Below, one piece after another: positions 24,468-35,083 of a DNA stretch of 64,000 nt (the stretch's first letter is position 1; each line of letters begins with the position of its first letter). The translations under genes and the position numbers were made by a program. Under the pieces are notes generated by a model. The model was given only the letters and a program-made list of their open reading frames with translations, ran no database searches and was not told the DNA's origin. The DNA is from Stenomitos frigidus ULC18. GTDB lineage: Bacteria; Cyanobacteriota; Cyanobacteriia; Leptolyngbyales; Leptolyngbyaceae. The stretch spans positions 1 to 64,000 of the forward strand of contig NZ_PVWK01000084.1 in assembly GCF_003003795.1 (NCBI RefSeq), read 5' to 3'.

Positions 24468-26519
24468 TTACCGACCGAGGAGTTTGTCGCGGAGATGTTT
24501 AATGCGATCGCGATATTTTGCCGCTTCTTCAAACTCCATTTTTTTCGCTGCGTCTTTCATCTGAGTTTCGAGTTGCACAATCAAATCGGGAATGTTTTCG
24601 AGCGGTAAATCCTGCGAATGTTCGTAGACTTGCTCTAGCTCTTGAGCATTCAAACGACGAGACACATCCAGAAACGTCAGGATCGAGTTGTTGGTGCGTT
24701 TGATAATGGAGGTCGGCGTAATGCCATGTTTCTCGTTATGTTCGCTCTGGATCGCGCGGCGACGTTCCGTTTCGCTGATGGCTTTTGCCATGCTGTCGGT
24801 CAGGTTGTCGCCATAGAGAATGGCTTTTCCTTTCACGTGACGAGCGGCACGTCCGATCGTCTGAATGAGCGATCGCTCTGCACGCAAAAACCCTTCCTTG
24901 TCTGCGTCCAAAATGGCGACGAGAGAAACTTCGGGTAAGTCCAGCCCTTCCCGCAGCAGGTTGACCCCAATCAAGACATCAAATTCACCGTTACGGAGAT
25001 CTTGGAGGATTTCAATACGCTCGATCGAGTTAATTTCCGAATGCAAGTAGCGCACTCTCACGCCACGTTCCTGGAAGTACTCCGTCAGATCTTCCGCCAT
25101 ACGCTTCGTCAGTGTTGTGACGAGAACACGCTCCTGTAAGGGAAGGCGCTCTTGAATTTCGTGCAGCAGATCATCCACCTGTCCTGTTGTGGGACGGACA
25201 AAGATTTCGGGATCAAGCACCCCTGTCGGTCGGATGATTTGCTCGACAACATTCCCTGTGCCCTGTATGTAGCCCTTTTTGCCCGCTTCAGTTTCGCTCT
25301 CAAACTTACCGCCAGACTGGTCTAGCTCCCACTCGCCCGGCGTGGCAGAAACGAAGACGCACTGGTTCACTTTGCTCCAGAATTCTTCGGCTTTGAGGGG
25401 GCGGTTATCAGCAGCGCTGGGCAACCGGAAGCCGTGCTCGATCAGCACTTTCTTGCGCGCCTGGTCGCCGTTATACATGCCGCGCAGTTGCGGAATCGAG
25501 ACGTGCGATTCGTCAATGACCAGCAGCCAGTCTTTCGGGAAATAGTCGAGGAGGCATTCGGAGGGCGAACCTGCTTCGCGTCCTGCCAGATGGCGCGAAT
25601 AGTTTTCCACACCGTTGCAGAAGCCCACTTCGCGCAACACTTCCAGGTCGTAGCGGGTGCGCTGCTCTAGGCGCTGTGCTTCTAGCAGTTTGCCGTCTTT
25701 TTCCAGGTCGATCAAACGGGCTTTCAGTTCTTGCTCGATCGCATCACAAGCGACCTGCAAGCGCTCCTCCGGAGTCACAAAGTGGCGAGCGGGGTAGATA
25801 TTGACGCCGTCCATACTTTGCAGTGTGCCGCCCGTCACCGGATCGATATAGCGAATCGCGTCAATTTCGTCGCCAAAAAACTCCACGCGAATGATCCGAT
25901 CTTCGTAGGCGGGCCCAATCTCCAGCACATCGCCCTTAACGCGGAACTTTCCCCGACCCAGATCCAAATCATTGCGAGTGTATTGCACAGAGACGAGATC
26001 GCGAATGATTTGACGGGGATTCATCTCTTCACCCACGCGCAGGGGAATGGAGGCTTTCAAATATTCTGATGGAATCCCCAGACCATAGATGCAGCTAATG
26101 GACGCAACCACAATGACGTCCCGTCGCTCGAAGAGCGATCGCGTTGCCGAGTGCCGCAACATATCGATCTCTTCGTTAATCGACGCCGTCTTTTCGATAT
26201 AGGTATCCGTTACAGGAATATAGGCTTCTGGCTGGTAGTAGTCGTAATAGCTGATGAAGTACTCAACCGCATTGTCAGGGAAGAACTCGCGCAACTCATT
26301 GCAAAGCTGCGCCGCCAACGTTTTGTTGTGTGCCAGCACCAAGGTCGGTCTACCGAGTTGCTCGATCACGCGAGCCATCGTATGTGTTTTTCCGGTGCCC
26401 GTTGCACCGCGTAGCGTCTGATAGTGGTTGCCTGACTGAATACTCTTAATCAAACCTTTAATAGCCTTGGGCTGGTCGCCAGTGGGCTCGAAGGGGGCTT
26501 GAATCTGAAACTGTGCCAT
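24468..26519 (-). CDS. uvrB: UvrABC excision repair protein UvrB
   Basis: Damage-verification helicase of nucleotide excision repair, 683 aa. Walker A GATGTGKT lies near residue 39. The beta-hairpin region [20 protein letters not shown] inserts between strands. The [17 protein letters not shown] helicase motif and the C-terminal helicase blocks ([34 protein letters not shown]) follow. The C-terminal UVR motif ([20 protein letters not shown]) recruits UvrC. Length and motifs are complete. The gene stands alone, divergent from the peroxiredoxin gene. Confidence 0.97.
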   Translation of the reverse strand: MAQFQIQAPFEPTGDQPKAIKGLIKSIQSGNHYQTLRGATGTGKTHTMARVIEQLGRPTLVLAHNKTLAAQLCNELREFFPDNAVEYFISYYDYYQPEAYIPVTDTYIEKTASINEEIDMLRHSATRSLFERRDVIVVASISCIYGLGIPSEYLKASIPLRVGEEMNPRQIIRDLVSVQYTRNDLDLGRGKFRVKGDVLEIGPAYEDRIIRVEFFGDEIDAIRYIDPVTGGTLQSMDGVNIYPARHFVTPEERLQVACDAIEQELKARLIDLEKDGKLLEAQRLEQRTRYDLEVLREVGFCNGVENYSRHLAGREAGSPSECLLDYFPKDWLLVIDESHVSIPQLRGMYNGDQARKKVLIEHGFRLPSAADNRPLKAEEFWSKVNQCVFVSATPGEWELDQSGGKFESETEAGKKGYIQGTGNVVEQIIRPTGVLDPEIFVRPTTGQVDDLLHEIQERLPLQERVLVTTLTKRMAEDLTEYFQERGVRVRYLHSEINSIERIEILQDLRNGEFDVLIGVNLLREGLDLPEVSLVAILDADKEGFLRAERSLIQTIGRAARHVKGKAILYGDNLTDSMAKAISETERRRAIQSEHNEKHGITPTSIIKRTNNSILTFLDVSRRLNAQELEQVYEHSQDLPLENIPDLIVQLETQMKDAAKKMEFEEAAKYRDRIKHLRDKLLGR

Positions 26520-26761
26520 AAGAATTCGCTGCGATCGACTGAAGAGGGGGCAGATTCTTCTCTATGATGACGGATTTTGCCGAGGGTTGACGGACGGTAA
26601 GCAACCCACCGCGCGGACAATTAATGTATCATACTCATAACGAGTACGACTTAATAAGTCTCCGACACAGCATCCCTAAAACCGGGTCGGGGTGTAGCGT
26701 GTTGGTAAGACTGCAATGTCTATTCACTGCCAGACTATCTTCATTTCAGAGAGCTAAATTT

Positions 26762-27496
26762 ATGTTGCCTAATCGAGAAGGACAAACCATCCCCACCGTG
26801 ACGTTTCGGACGCGTCAGCATAACGAGTGGGTCGATGTAACGACTGATGAGTTGTTTGCTGGCAAGACCGTCATTGTTTTTTCACTACCAGGAGCGTTTA
26901 CGCCGACCTGCTCTTCGACTCATCTTCCTGGCTACAACGCTTTAGCGAAGACGTTTAAAGACAACGGTGTGGATGACATTATTTGTATGTCTGTCAATGA
27001 CACCTTTGTGATGAATGAATGGGCCAAGGATCAGGAAGCCGACAGCATCAAGCTGATGCCCGATGGCAATGGTGAGTTTACCGACGGCATGGGTCTGTTG
27101 GTAGACAAAACGGATCTGGGCTTTGGCAAGCGATCGTGGCGCTATTCCATGCTGGTGAAAGATCGCGTCGTTGACAAAATGTTCATCGAACCAGAAGAAC
27201 CGGGCGATCCGTTTAAGGTCTCGGATGCTGACACGATGCTGCGCTACATCAATCCTGAAGCAGCCAAGCCCAAATGTGTCACGATCTTTACCAAAGTTGG
27301 CTGCCCCTTCTGTGCCAAAGCAAAAACAATGCTTAAAGAGCACAGTTTGGACTATGAAGAACTGGTTTTGGGTGAAGATTTTACAACCCGTTCGCTGCTC
27401 GCTGTAGCAAGCGCCACGACTGTGCCCCAGGTCTTTATCGATGGCAAGCTGATTGGCGGTTCCGAAGCGTTAGAGGCTTACTTCCAGGCCGTGTAA
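26762..27496 (+). CDS. peroxiredoxin-glutaredoxin fusion protein
   Basis: A 244-aa hybrid thiol peroxidase that reduces H2O2 or alkyl peroxides using glutathione through its own glutaredoxin. The Prx5-type domain (residues 1-165) has the peroxidatic Cys in [16 protein letters not shown]. The glutaredoxin domain (residues 172-244) has the VGCPFC active site, [11 protein letters not shown] with the cis-Pro, and [11 protein letters not shown] chose the ATG at 26762 ([11 protein letters not shown]). The frame is open to 26624, but the extra 46 residues do not fit the family. It is divergent from uvrB; the 240-nt region between them carries both promoters. Confidence 0.93.
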   Translation: MLPNREGQTIPTVTFRTRQHNEWVDVTTDELFAGKTVIVFSLPGAFTPTCSSTHLPGYNALAKTFKDNGVDDIICMSVNDTFVMNEWAKDQEADSIKLMPDGNGEFTDGMGLLVDKTDLGFGKRSWRYSMLVKDRVVDKMFIEPEEPGDPFKVSDADTMLRYINPEAAKPKCVTIFTKVGCPFCAKAKTMLKEHSLDYEELVLGEDFTTRSLLAVASATTVPQVFIDGKLIGGSEALEAYFQAV

Positions 27497-27720
27497 AATT
27501 GCTTTCTGGTCGATCGTGCGCATCACCTAAGTGAACCTTCAGCGTCCTCTGTCAGATAAACAGAAACGATGGGCAACCACTTTGCGCGCGATCGACCGCG
27601 CTTTCTGTTTCAGTAAAATTACAGATGCTTTAAGAGCTTTCACAAAATCTTCATAGGGAATTTACGGATCTCACGATTATCCTGGGAATGAAAGTAAATA
27701 GGCCCCTACGACGGTAATCT

Positions 27721-28026
27721 ATGAAACCTTTATATTGTGCGCTCGCCGCCTCGGTTACGTTTGCCCTGCTGACTGTGCCCGCTCTGCAAGCGAGGGCTGA
27801 TGAAGACGCTCCGCCTACCCCTTCCTCTGCTTGGCGTCAAGGCTACACAGATGGCGCGAAATGCGTTGCGGATGGCGCGAGCTGTAAGTTTACGAACCCT
27901 TATGCGACGAAGACCGATGAGTCTGGTAAGAGTATTGATACCCGGGAAGCTAATACTCTGGCACTCGACAATAGTGATTACATTGCTGGATTCATCGTCG
28001 GCAAAACATCATCTACCAGTAAGTGA
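27721..28026 (+). CDS. small secreted protein, 101 aa
   Basis: A Sec signal peptide (MKPLYCALAASVTFALLTVPALQARA, cleavage after ARA) is followed by about 75 mature residues with two Cys (GAKCVADGASCKF) that could form a disulfide. The mature part is hydrophilic and ends in a Ser/Thr-rich tail. I do not recognise a family. It stands alone between the Prx-Grx gene and the hybrid kinase. Confidence 0.6.
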   Translation: MKPLYCALAASVTFALLTVPALQARADEDAPPTPSSAWRQGYTDGAKCVADGASCKFTNPYATKTDESGKSIDTREANTLALDNSDYIAGFIVGKTSSTSK

Positions 28027-28112
28027 ACCTAACCGTTCGTTTGTCAGGCTTGCCCTTGTCGATAAATGACTGCTACTACAGGTCGCGATCGTATGGTTGC
28101 GACCACAGCTTT

Positions 28113-31100
28113 TTAAGGCTTGCTCGTTTTGATCGCCTGATGAATTTGGTGCAAGAGGGCTGTCATGGGTAGTGAAGCAGGCAACACTTGAGTCGCAAGT
28201 TGCCTGAGTGCTTCTGGCAGCGATGCGATCGCGTCTGAGGCCTCTACTGCATGATGGCTGCGGTGGTCTAGCACCAGTATGGGTGGCCGTTTCTGTAATT
28301 GCTGAAGCGACACAAGCATGGATGTTGTAAACGATTGGGCGATCGCATCTGTCCAACAGATAAGCAAAACATCGACGCTATGAGAGTCTAGCTGTTGTAG
28401 CACTTCTTGCCAGGAGCGTCCAACCAAACCACGCAAATCTGCTGTATGCAGGTATTGTATCAATGCCTGCAACCACTCCGTTTCTTTAGGAAAGCTATCT
28501 AGGGCACGCTCAGATGGGTTGTGAGGCATTTGCGTTTCCAACGACACGGGAAGCGTGAGGGCGTCTAGCGCCAGCACTAAGGGTCGCCATGCATACCCAG
28601 CAGCAATCTGGATCACCTGTAAAAGTGCCGAGGTTGTGACGTCTGCATCGAGCGAAGTCATCGCACCCGGTGTGGATAAACACGGAAAGACGAGTAACCC
28701 CTGCGCCTGATTGGCTGCTTGAGAGGTCGCTTGATCGATCGTCACTAGCGGTAACGACGCGAGAAAGATATGTCGGCAATACTGTCGAAAGTAGGCGCAC
28801 CCATCGGCTAACGCGCCGTCCAGCAAAACCACATTTGGCTTCCAGACGCGTGCCAGCAACTCTGCTTGTTCCAGATCATCTGCCTCTAAGATTCGGTATT
28901 GGCAGACATGCAACAACACCGTTAAATCAGCCACAGGTATGGGTCGATCATGGCTTGCCCAAACGCCAGGGCTAAGCCGTAAAACAGTGAGAGCAGCCGT
29001 AGGAAGCGGATTCAATTTTGTTTCTTGCCTTGCAACAACCAGCTGCTGAAGACATTTTTGAAGCGCTCTCGGTTGAATGGGTAAGCTAAGCAAGCTATCT
29101 GCCTGCCGTTGACGCGCTTGTTCTTCATCAACCTTGGTCGCCATGACCACAACCGGAATCTGTTGGGTTTCTAAGCTCGACTTCAGTAGGGTTAGCACAT
29201 CCCAACCAGAGAGCAACGGCAGCAATGGATTGAGAAAAATGATGCAAGGTTGCAGACGACGCGCCTTCTCTAACGCTTCAGTCCCTGAGCGAGCAATCAC
29301 AACGCGGTAGCCCAACCCCGATAACCCATCAGAAAGCGCCTCAATCAACTGGGGCACCGCTTCCACAATGAGCACAAGCTGACTGCGCTGTGAAGCAGAG
29401 ACCCCTAGCGCATACTCCCCCGTCGGCGATGGCGGCATTCCACCTGCTGCGGTGTGAGGCGTCGTGCGTTGTGCGTTGTGCGATCGCACACCAGCGTTGC
29501 TTCCCAATGATTCTTCAAGTAGGGAAGGCTGAGTAGAAGCATTGTGCGCGTCGTAAGTTTGTGGTGAATTGGGCGGCAGCAGAATCGTAAACTGACTGCC
29601 CTCTCCTTCTTTGGAGATAAAGGTTACATCACCACCGTGCAGCCGTGCCAAGCGTTGCGTTAGCACCAGCCCCAGGCCTGTACCTTCAAAACGTCGTGTC
29701 AGAGGATTTTCTAACTGCTGAAATTTTTGGAAAATCAAATGCTGTTTTTCAGCCGGGATGCCAATACCGGTATCCCAGACAGTCAGCGCAATCCAGCCAC
29801 CCCATCGACTCACTTTCAGCCCGATCGGGTCATGGGATTCTGTGAACTTAAGCGCATTGGAGAGCAAATGGACGAGCATCTGGCGGAGGCGCTGTTCATC
29901 AGCAATTAACAGCCCCAACCCAGGTTCTAGAGCCAGCGAAAACGCTGGCTGCACAGCCTCCGACTCCGTCTGACTCTGTTCCTGGAGCTGCAGCTGTTGT
30001 GCCTGCTCAAAGGCGCGCCGACAGACCGTAGCCAGATTGACTGGCTCTAAAACGAGCTCTAGCTGCCCCGTTTCTATCCGAGTCAGGTCAAGGATATCGT
30101 TCACGACCGCCATCAGATGGCGACCACTCTGGTAAATGAGCTGGGCATAGTGAACCTGGCGCGGGTTTAGCGCACCCAACGTCTGATCTTTGAGCAAACT
30201 AGACAGCCCCAATATGGCTGTTAGCGGGGTTCGTAGTTCATGGCTAATACAGGCGAGGAATTCATCTTTGAGACGATTAAGTTGAACCAAGTCAGCATTT
30301 TTGGCCGTGAGTTCCCGGGCAAGCTGCTGCTGCTCGGTTACATCCTGCGCCAAAATCAGCCAGAGTTCTTCAGAGGCCGACGCGTCAGAGGCCGGCGGTA
30401 GGCCCTCAGAGGCAGGTGCTCGGTCTAGATTGACCTCACCCCGATTGCGATCGCTCTGTGTTGGCGCTGCAGGAGTCCCGCCGTGGATGGTTGATAGCAA
30501 GGCAGCCAGCCGAAATAATTGAGACGGGGAATCCGAGTCATGGCTAAATTGTGTTTCGACAGCGGTGGCAAAGGTTTGAGCCCGATCGCCCAACGCCAGT
30601 GCCGACTGAGAGGAGAGCGTGCCCAGCGGAATGCTCACAAATTGTAAAACTTGTTCTCGCCCACCCTTAAGGGGGCAGACGCAGATACAGGTGCCTGGCT
30701 TCGATCCTAGCTGGCACGCACTTGCCCCCAGGGGCGAGAATGACCCATCTGCGTTGGCATCACTCAGGTTGTCATTACTCAAGTTGTCATCACTGAAGTA
30801 ATGTCTTTCGGGTCTGGTTGCTTCAGTCACAGCGTCTAAAGCAATGGGCGGTATCACCGATTGGGCAGCCCAGGCTTCACGCTGAGCCACGCTCATAGAG
30901 GATGGCTCTGAAAACGACCATAACGCCTGATCAGGCTGCTTCGCCACCACCACAGCTGGTTCGACCGGCATCTCCAGGAGTGAGGCAACCTCCTGCCGCA
31001 GCCAGGCGGGATCGAGTAGTTCACTAATCTGGGTACGCCAGATGGAGTTTTGCGCCAGCACCTCCCCATCACGGGTTTGCAGCATGACTGGCAGTGGCAA

Positions 31101-31667
31101 GTGCTCTAGTAGCTCACGCAAGAACGGGTTTAGGGGTAAACGAGCGGGTACAGGCGGCTCAACTGGCACTGTTGCAGTGTCGACATGCGCTGCCTTTAAT
31201 AGGGTGGGATGCGCCGTTAAAAATTGCAGCAGGCGTGAGCGATCGAGCAAGCCCAAAAAGTGACCCTCAGCGTTGACCAGCGCACAACAAGCATGAGGCT
31301 GTTGTTGTAAATGCGGCAAGAAGGCATCAATGGGCAAATCAGCCGCTAACACTAACAGTGGTTCTACAATCGAGGGCGTAATCTCCAGCAGTGGCAGATC
31401 GACAGCAACTTCCTGATGATCGTCCGATGGCGTGGACAAGTGTTTCAGCAACCCAGAGCCAACCAGATAATGGAGCAACTGCTGCGCACTCACCCAGCCG
31501 ATCGCTTGGTGTTGCTCATCGAGCAGTACCAAGCGGTCATACCCTGCTTTTGTCGTGGCGCCAACTGACTGCCCCAAAACTGCTAACGCTTCCGTCAAGC
31601 GAGCAGTGACCAGGCAACACGGTGCAGGTTCAATAAAGGCTTGGAGACAAGGAATGCTTAAAACCAT
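28113..31667 (-). CDS. CBS-domain hybrid histidine kinase with three receiver-like modules
   Basis: A large signalling protein of 1184 aa. Paired CBS-like units lie at about residues 10-150, followed by a PAS-like region (LPLPVMLQTRDGEVLAQN) and a low-complexity stretch. The HisKA box FLACISHELRTPLTAILG (His near residue 475) and a complete HATPase follow (NALKF, DTGIGIP, GTGLGL). Receiver-like module 1 (about 765-875) has Asn where the phospho-Asp should be (IIFLNPLLP) and a weakened acidic pocket. Module 2 (about 910-1005) keeps NVVLLDG. A third degenerate module ends the protein. I chose the ATG at 31667; the frame is open to 31715. No transmembrane helix is evident. It is divergent from kaiA. 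Confidence 0.9.
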   Translation of the reverse strand: MVLSIPCLQAFIEPAPCCLVTARLTEALAVLGQSVGATTKAGYDRLVLLDEQHQAIGWVSAQQLLHYLVGSGLLKHLSTPSDDHQEVAVDLPLLEITPSIVEPLLVLAADLPIDAFLPHLQQQPHACCALVNAEGHFLGLLDRSRLLQFLTAHPTLLKAAHVDTATVPVEPPVPARLPLNPFLRELLEHLPLPVMLQTRDGEVLAQNSIWRTQISELLDPAWLRQEVASLLEMPVEPAVVVAKQPDQALWSFSEPSSMSVAQREAWAAQSVIPPIALDAVTEATRPERHYFSDDNLSNDNLSDANADGSFSPLGASACQLGSKPGTCICVCPLKGGREQVLQFVSIPLGTLSSQSALALGDRAQTFATAVETQFSHDSDSPSQLFRLAALLSTIHGGTPAAPTQSDRNRGEVNLDRAPASEGLPPASDASASEELWLILAQDVTEQQQLARELTAKNADLVQLNRLKDEFLACISHELRTPLTAILGLSSLLKDQTLGALNPRQVHYAQLIYQSGRHLMAVVNDILDLTRIETGQLELVLEPVNLATVCRRAFEQAQQLQLQEQSQTESEAVQPAFSLALEPGLGLLIADEQRLRQMLVHLLSNALKFTESHDPIGLKVSRWGGWIALTVWDTGIGIPAEKQHLIFQKFQQLENPLTRRFEGTGLGLVLTQRLARLHGGDVTFISKEGEGSQFTILLPPNSPQTYDAHNASTQPSLLEESLGSNAGVRSHNAQRTTPHTAAGGMPPSPTGEYALGVSASQRSQLVLIVEAVPQLIEALSDGLSGLGYRVVIARSGTEALEKARRLQPCIIFLNPLLPLLSGWDVLTLLKSSLETQQIPVVVMATKVDEEQARQRQADSLLSLPIQPRALQKCLQQLVVARQETKLNPLPTAALTVLRLSPGVWASHDRPIPVADLTVLLHVCQYRILEADDLEQAELLARVWKPNVVLLDGALADGCAYFRQYCRHIFLASLPLVTIDQATSQAANQAQGLLVFPCLSTPGAMTSLDADVTTSALLQVIQIAAGYAWRPLVLALDALTLPVSLETQMPHNPSERALDSFPKETEWLQALIQYLHTADLRGLVGRSWQEVLQQLDSHSVDVLLICWTDAIAQSFTTSMLVSLQQLQKRPPILVLDHRSHHAVEASDAIASLPEALRQLATQVLPASLPMTALLHQIHQAIKTSKP

Positions 31668-31715
31668 ACAACGCTTGCCTGTGAAAACGGTGATACAAAG
31701 CAGGCAACGCTGCAA

Positions 31716-32047
31716 CGGGCAATTGCCAGCAGGCGCAACGGCTTAGCGGAATGATTGAAACGCTGCGTGTGGAACAACCTTACAGATTTGAGCCAAAAGC
31801 AGGATTGAGATCAGAGATTCATTGTAAAAGCGGGTGTGGTCTGACTTCATCGATCCACATCAAAAGCTAAACTTCATTATGGCGTCGGATCGGGATGACA
31901 GAGTCAGTATCTACTTGTTTGTAACTATAGTTAATTGAGTGCTAAAATCTTAATAAAAATTAAAGCTTTCTAGTGCGTTTGCAGTAGACGCTTTAAACTG
32001 ATTGCTTCAATAAATTTGTCTTTTAACATGTTAGGTTTTAGACCGTT
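31716..32047. other. intergenic region between the hybrid kinase and kaiA
   Basis: About 380 nt (from 31668) between divergent genes, AT-rich towards kaiA. It must hold promoters for both. It contains one GAGTGCTAA half-site (about 31937) without the partner arm of a CIRCE element. I see no gene. Confidence 0.5.
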
Positions 32048-32998
32048 TTGTACCATTCTACGTCCACCCCTCAACGTCCTAAGCTTTCGATCGGCGTTTT
32101 CCTTGAGTCGGAACCGTTGACGCAGTCGCTTTCGCAGCGGCTCGATCACGATCGCCACGCTGTGACTTTGATGACATCAGGCAATGATTTCTTCGCCTTT
32201 GTTGAGCAAGAAAAGCAGCGCCTCGATTGCCTGATTCTGCATGGAACTCCGGCTCTACTGCAATTTGCCCATCGCCTGCACGGTCAAGCAACGCTGCTCC
32301 CAGCCGTAGTCATAACAGCGGCTGCCAGTCCTGACGCGGAGCACGCTTCTGAGAGCAGCCAAACCGTTTCATTAGAGACCGCAATCGTGGCTCAAGCCAT
32401 CGATCATCTTGGTCTTGAGTTCGCTTATCACACCGCCGAAGTGTGGATCACGACCGAGCAATTTAACACCATCGGCGACTCGATTGAGCGGGCAATCAAT
32501 CAGTTCCTCCATCTCTCACCAACCTGTCGCCTCAGTAACACCCTTTCGACTGTGGATTTGGCGACCAACATGACCGCCCAGAACTTCCTGATGCTGCAGC
32601 AGCGACGACTCTCCGACAAACTGAAAGAGCGGTTAGGCTACCTTAGCGTTTACTACAAACGGAATCCACGCAATTTCTTTCGCTATATGCCGGCGGCACA
32701 GCGAGAAGAAACATTGGAGCAACTCCGTAGTGAGTACCGTGAGATTGTTCTACACTACTTTGGAGAAGATAGCACTCTCAATCAGCTTATTGATGAATTT
32801 GTTAACTCTGCTTTTTTTGCTGATATAGCCACATCGCAAGTAGTGGAAATCCATATGGATTTGATGGATGAATTTGCGAAGCAGTTAAAATTAGAGGGGC
32901 GCAGCGATGATATTCTGCTGGATTATCGCTTGACACTCATTGATACGATCGCGCACTTATGCGAAATGTATCGACGTTCTGTGCCGAGAGAAGCGTGA
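32048..32998 (+). CDS. kaiA: circadian clock protein KaiA
   Basis: Stimulates KaiC autophosphorylation. It is a full-length 316-aa KaiA with an N-terminal pseudo-receiver (about residues 12-140, KLSIGVFLESEPLTQSLSQ, then DCLILHG) and a C-terminal four-helix dimerisation and KaiC-binding domain (about 175-316). The latter is highly conserved: ERLGYLSVYYKRNPRNFFRYM, VVEIHMDLMDEFAKQLKLEG, LLDYRLTLIDTIAHLCEMYR. The start appears to be TTG at 32048: the only nearby ATG (32028) is in another frame, and the next in-frame ATG would cut into the pseudo-receiver. kaiB follows after 110 nt. Confidence 0.97.
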   Translation: MYHSTSTPQRPKLSIGVFLESEPLTQSLSQRLDHDRHAVTLMTSGNDFFAFVEQEKQRLDCLILHGTPALLQFAHRLHGQATLLPAVVITAAASPDAEHASESSQTVSLETAIVAQAIDHLGLEFAYHTAEVWITTEQFNTIGDSIERAINQFLHLSPTCRLSNTLSTVDLATNMTAQNFLMLQQRRLSDKLKERLGYLSVYYKRNPRNFFRYMPAAQREETLEQLRSEYREIVLHYFGEDSTLNQLIDEFVNSAFFADIATSQVVEIHMDLMDEFAKQLKLEGRSDDILLDYRLTLIDTIAHLCEMYRRSVPREA

Positions 32999-33108
32999 AA
33001 TGAAGCGATGATTGCAAAAACATGATGCAGACTCTGCTTCTTTTATGGAGCGATCGCACTAGAATGAGCGAGCATCAACCCAGGCTTATGTGTTTATGAA
33101 CCCGTGTT

Positions 33109-33429
33109 ATGAGTTCTCTTAAAAAAACCTACATCCTCAAGCTCTACGTTGCTGGAAATACGCCAAGCTCAATTCGGGCGCTAAAAGTGTTAAACGAGAT
33201 TCTTGAGAAAGACTTTCAGGGTGTTTATGCGCTGAAAGTCATTGATGTTTTGAAAAACCCTCAGCTTGCTGAAGAGGATAAAATTTTAGCCACTCCAACG
33301 CTGTCTAAAATTTTGCCACCACCTGTACGCAAGATTATTGGTGATTTATCCGATCGTGAAAAAGTGCTGATTGGGCTCGATCTTCTATATGAAGAACTAC
33401 GAGATGAGACCTTTGAACTGCCAGAATAA
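33109..33429 (+). CDS. kaiB: circadian clock protein KaiB
   Basis: A 106-aa fold-switching clock protein that binds KaiC at night and sequesters KaiA. The sequence is nearly invariant for the family: [62 protein letters not shown] and an acidic C-terminal tail (DETFELPE). The length matches oscillator-type KaiB1 and not longer paralogues. The ATG at 33109 is confirmed by family alignment. kaiC begins 94 nt downstream, so kaiBC are probably one transcript. Confidence 0.98.
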   Translation: MSSLKKTYILKLYVAGNTPSSIRALKVLNEILEKDFQGVYALKVIDVLKNPQLAEEDKILATPTLSKILPPPVRKIIGDLSDREKVLIGLDLLYEELRDETFELPE

Positions 33430-33523
33430 AAATAAACCAATTGATAACCATATATCGTACTGGGTATGGTAAAACGGCTGAACCACTGACCAAATTTATA
33501 CGCTTCCTCATAAAATCTCTCTC

Positions 33524-35080
33524 ATGAACGAACTGAATCAAAATTTACCAAACGGCGAATATAATATTCCTGGTGTGCAAAAAATACGCACCATGATCGA
33601 GGGGTTTGACGACATTAGCCACGGTGGGTTACCCACAGGTCGTACAACACTTATTAGCGGCACATCGGGTACCGGCAAAACGTTGTTAGCGATTCAGTTT
33701 TTGTATCACAGTATTGTTGATTTTGACGAATCAGGCATCTTTGTCACCTTTGAAGAATCGCCTGCGGATATCATCAAGAATGCCTTTAGTTTCGGTTGGG
33801 ATTTGCAAAAGTTCATCAACGAAGGCAAACTCTTTATCTTAGATGCGTCGCCTGATCCAGAAGGTCAAGATGTCGCTGGCAATTTTGATCTATCCGCACT
33901 CATTGAGCGCATTCAGTACGCGATTCGTAAATATAAAGCGAAACGGGTTTCCATCGACTCAGTGACGGCTGTTTTTCAGCAATACGATTCGGCTGGTGTG
34001 GTGCGACGTGAAATTTTTCGCCTGGTCGCTCGCTTAAAACAAGTGGGTGCAACCACGTTGATGACGACAGAACGAGTCGAAGAGTATGGCCCCGTAGCAC
34101 GCTTTGGTGTCGAAGAATTTGTCTCAGATAACGTGGTGATTATTCGTAACGTACTGGAAGGGGAACGTCGCCGCCGCACGATCGAGATTCTCAAACTGCG
34201 CGGAACGACCCATATGAAGGGTGAATACCCCTTCACGATTACGAACAATGGCATTAATATCTTTCCGCTAGGCGCAATGCGCCTGACGCAGCGATCGTCC
34301 AATGTACGAGTCTCCTCTGGGGTTAAAACACTGGACGAAATGTGCGGTGGCGGCTTCTTTAAAGACTCGATTATCCTGGCTACGGGAGCAACGGGTACAG
34401 GTAAAACGATGATGGTTAGCAAATTTTTGCAAGATGCTTGTCAACGGGGCGATCGTGCCATCTTGTTTGCCTATGAAGAGTCGCGCGCGCAGCTGTCTCG
34501 CAACGCCTATTCCTGGGGCATTGATTTCGAAGAACTGGAGCAAAAAGGGGTGCTCAGAATCATCTGCGCCTACCCTGAATCGGCGGGCTTAGAAGATCAT
34601 CTGCAAATTATCAAGACCGAAATTGCTGAGTTTAAACCATCTCGTATTGCGATCGATTCCCTTTCTGCTCTTGCTCGTGGCGTGAGCAACAACGCTTTCC
34701 GCCAGTTTGTCATTGGCGTCACTGGGTTTGCAAAACAAGAAGAAATTACCGGCTTTTTTACCAATACGTCTGACCAATTTATGGGATCGCACTCCATTAC
34801 GGATTCCCATATTTCTACGATTACCGACACGATTTTGATGTTGCAGTATGTCGAAATTCGCGGTGAAATGGCACGCGCAATCAACGTGTTTAAGATGCGC
34901 GGTTCCTGGCACGATAAGGGCATTCGCGAATACACCATCAGCGAACATGGCCCCGAAATCAAAGACTCTTTCCGCAACTTTGAACGCATTATTAGTGGCT
35001 CACCCACCCGTATTTCGGTTGATGAAAAGAGTGAATTATCGCGCATTGTCAAAGCGGTACAGTCGAAGGATGAAGGGTAG
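33524..35080 (+). CDS. kaiC: circadian clock protein KaiC
   Basis: Hexameric autokinase, autophosphatase and ATPase, 518 aa. CI has Walker A GTSGTGKT (46-53) and catalytic E77-E78. CII has Walker A GATGTGKT (288-295), E318-E319 and the phosphorylation pair S431-T432 in DSHISTITDT. These positions fall on the numbering I recall for Synechococcus elongatus KaiC. The C-terminal KaiA-binding tail (SPTRISVDEKSELSRIVKAVQSK) is present. It is oscillator-type KaiC1. The stop is 3 nt before the pyrR start codon, implying co-transcription. Confidence 0.98.
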   Translation: MNELNQNLPNGEYNIPGVQKIRTMIEGFDDISHGGLPTGRTTLISGTSGTGKTLLAIQFLYHSIVDFDESGIFVTFEESPADIIKNAFSFGWDLQKFINEGKLFILDASPDPEGQDVAGNFDLSALIERIQYAIRKYKAKRVSIDSVTAVFQQYDSAGVVRREIFRLVARLKQVGATTLMTTERVEEYGPVARFGVEEFVSDNVVIIRNVLEGERRRRTIEILKLRGTTHMKGEYPFTITNNGINIFPLGAMRLTQRSSNVRVSSGVKTLDEMCGGGFFKDSIILATGATGTGKTMMVSKFLQDACQRGDRAILFAYEESRAQLSRNAYSWGIDFEELEQKGVLRIICAYPESAGLEDHLQIIKTEIAEFKPSRIAIDSLSALARGVSNNAFRQFVIGVTGFAKQEEITGFFTNTSDQFMGSHSITDSHISTITDTILMLQYVEIRGEMARAINVFKMRGSWHDKGIREYTISEHGPEIKDSFRNFERIISGSPTRISVDEKSELSRIVKAVQSKDEG

Positions 35081-35083
35081 GGC

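Noticed and set aside
31936-31946. GAGTGCTAA half of a CIRCE heat-shock element near kaiA
   Set aside because: The partner arm TTAGCACTC is not found at the right distance, so it is probably chance.
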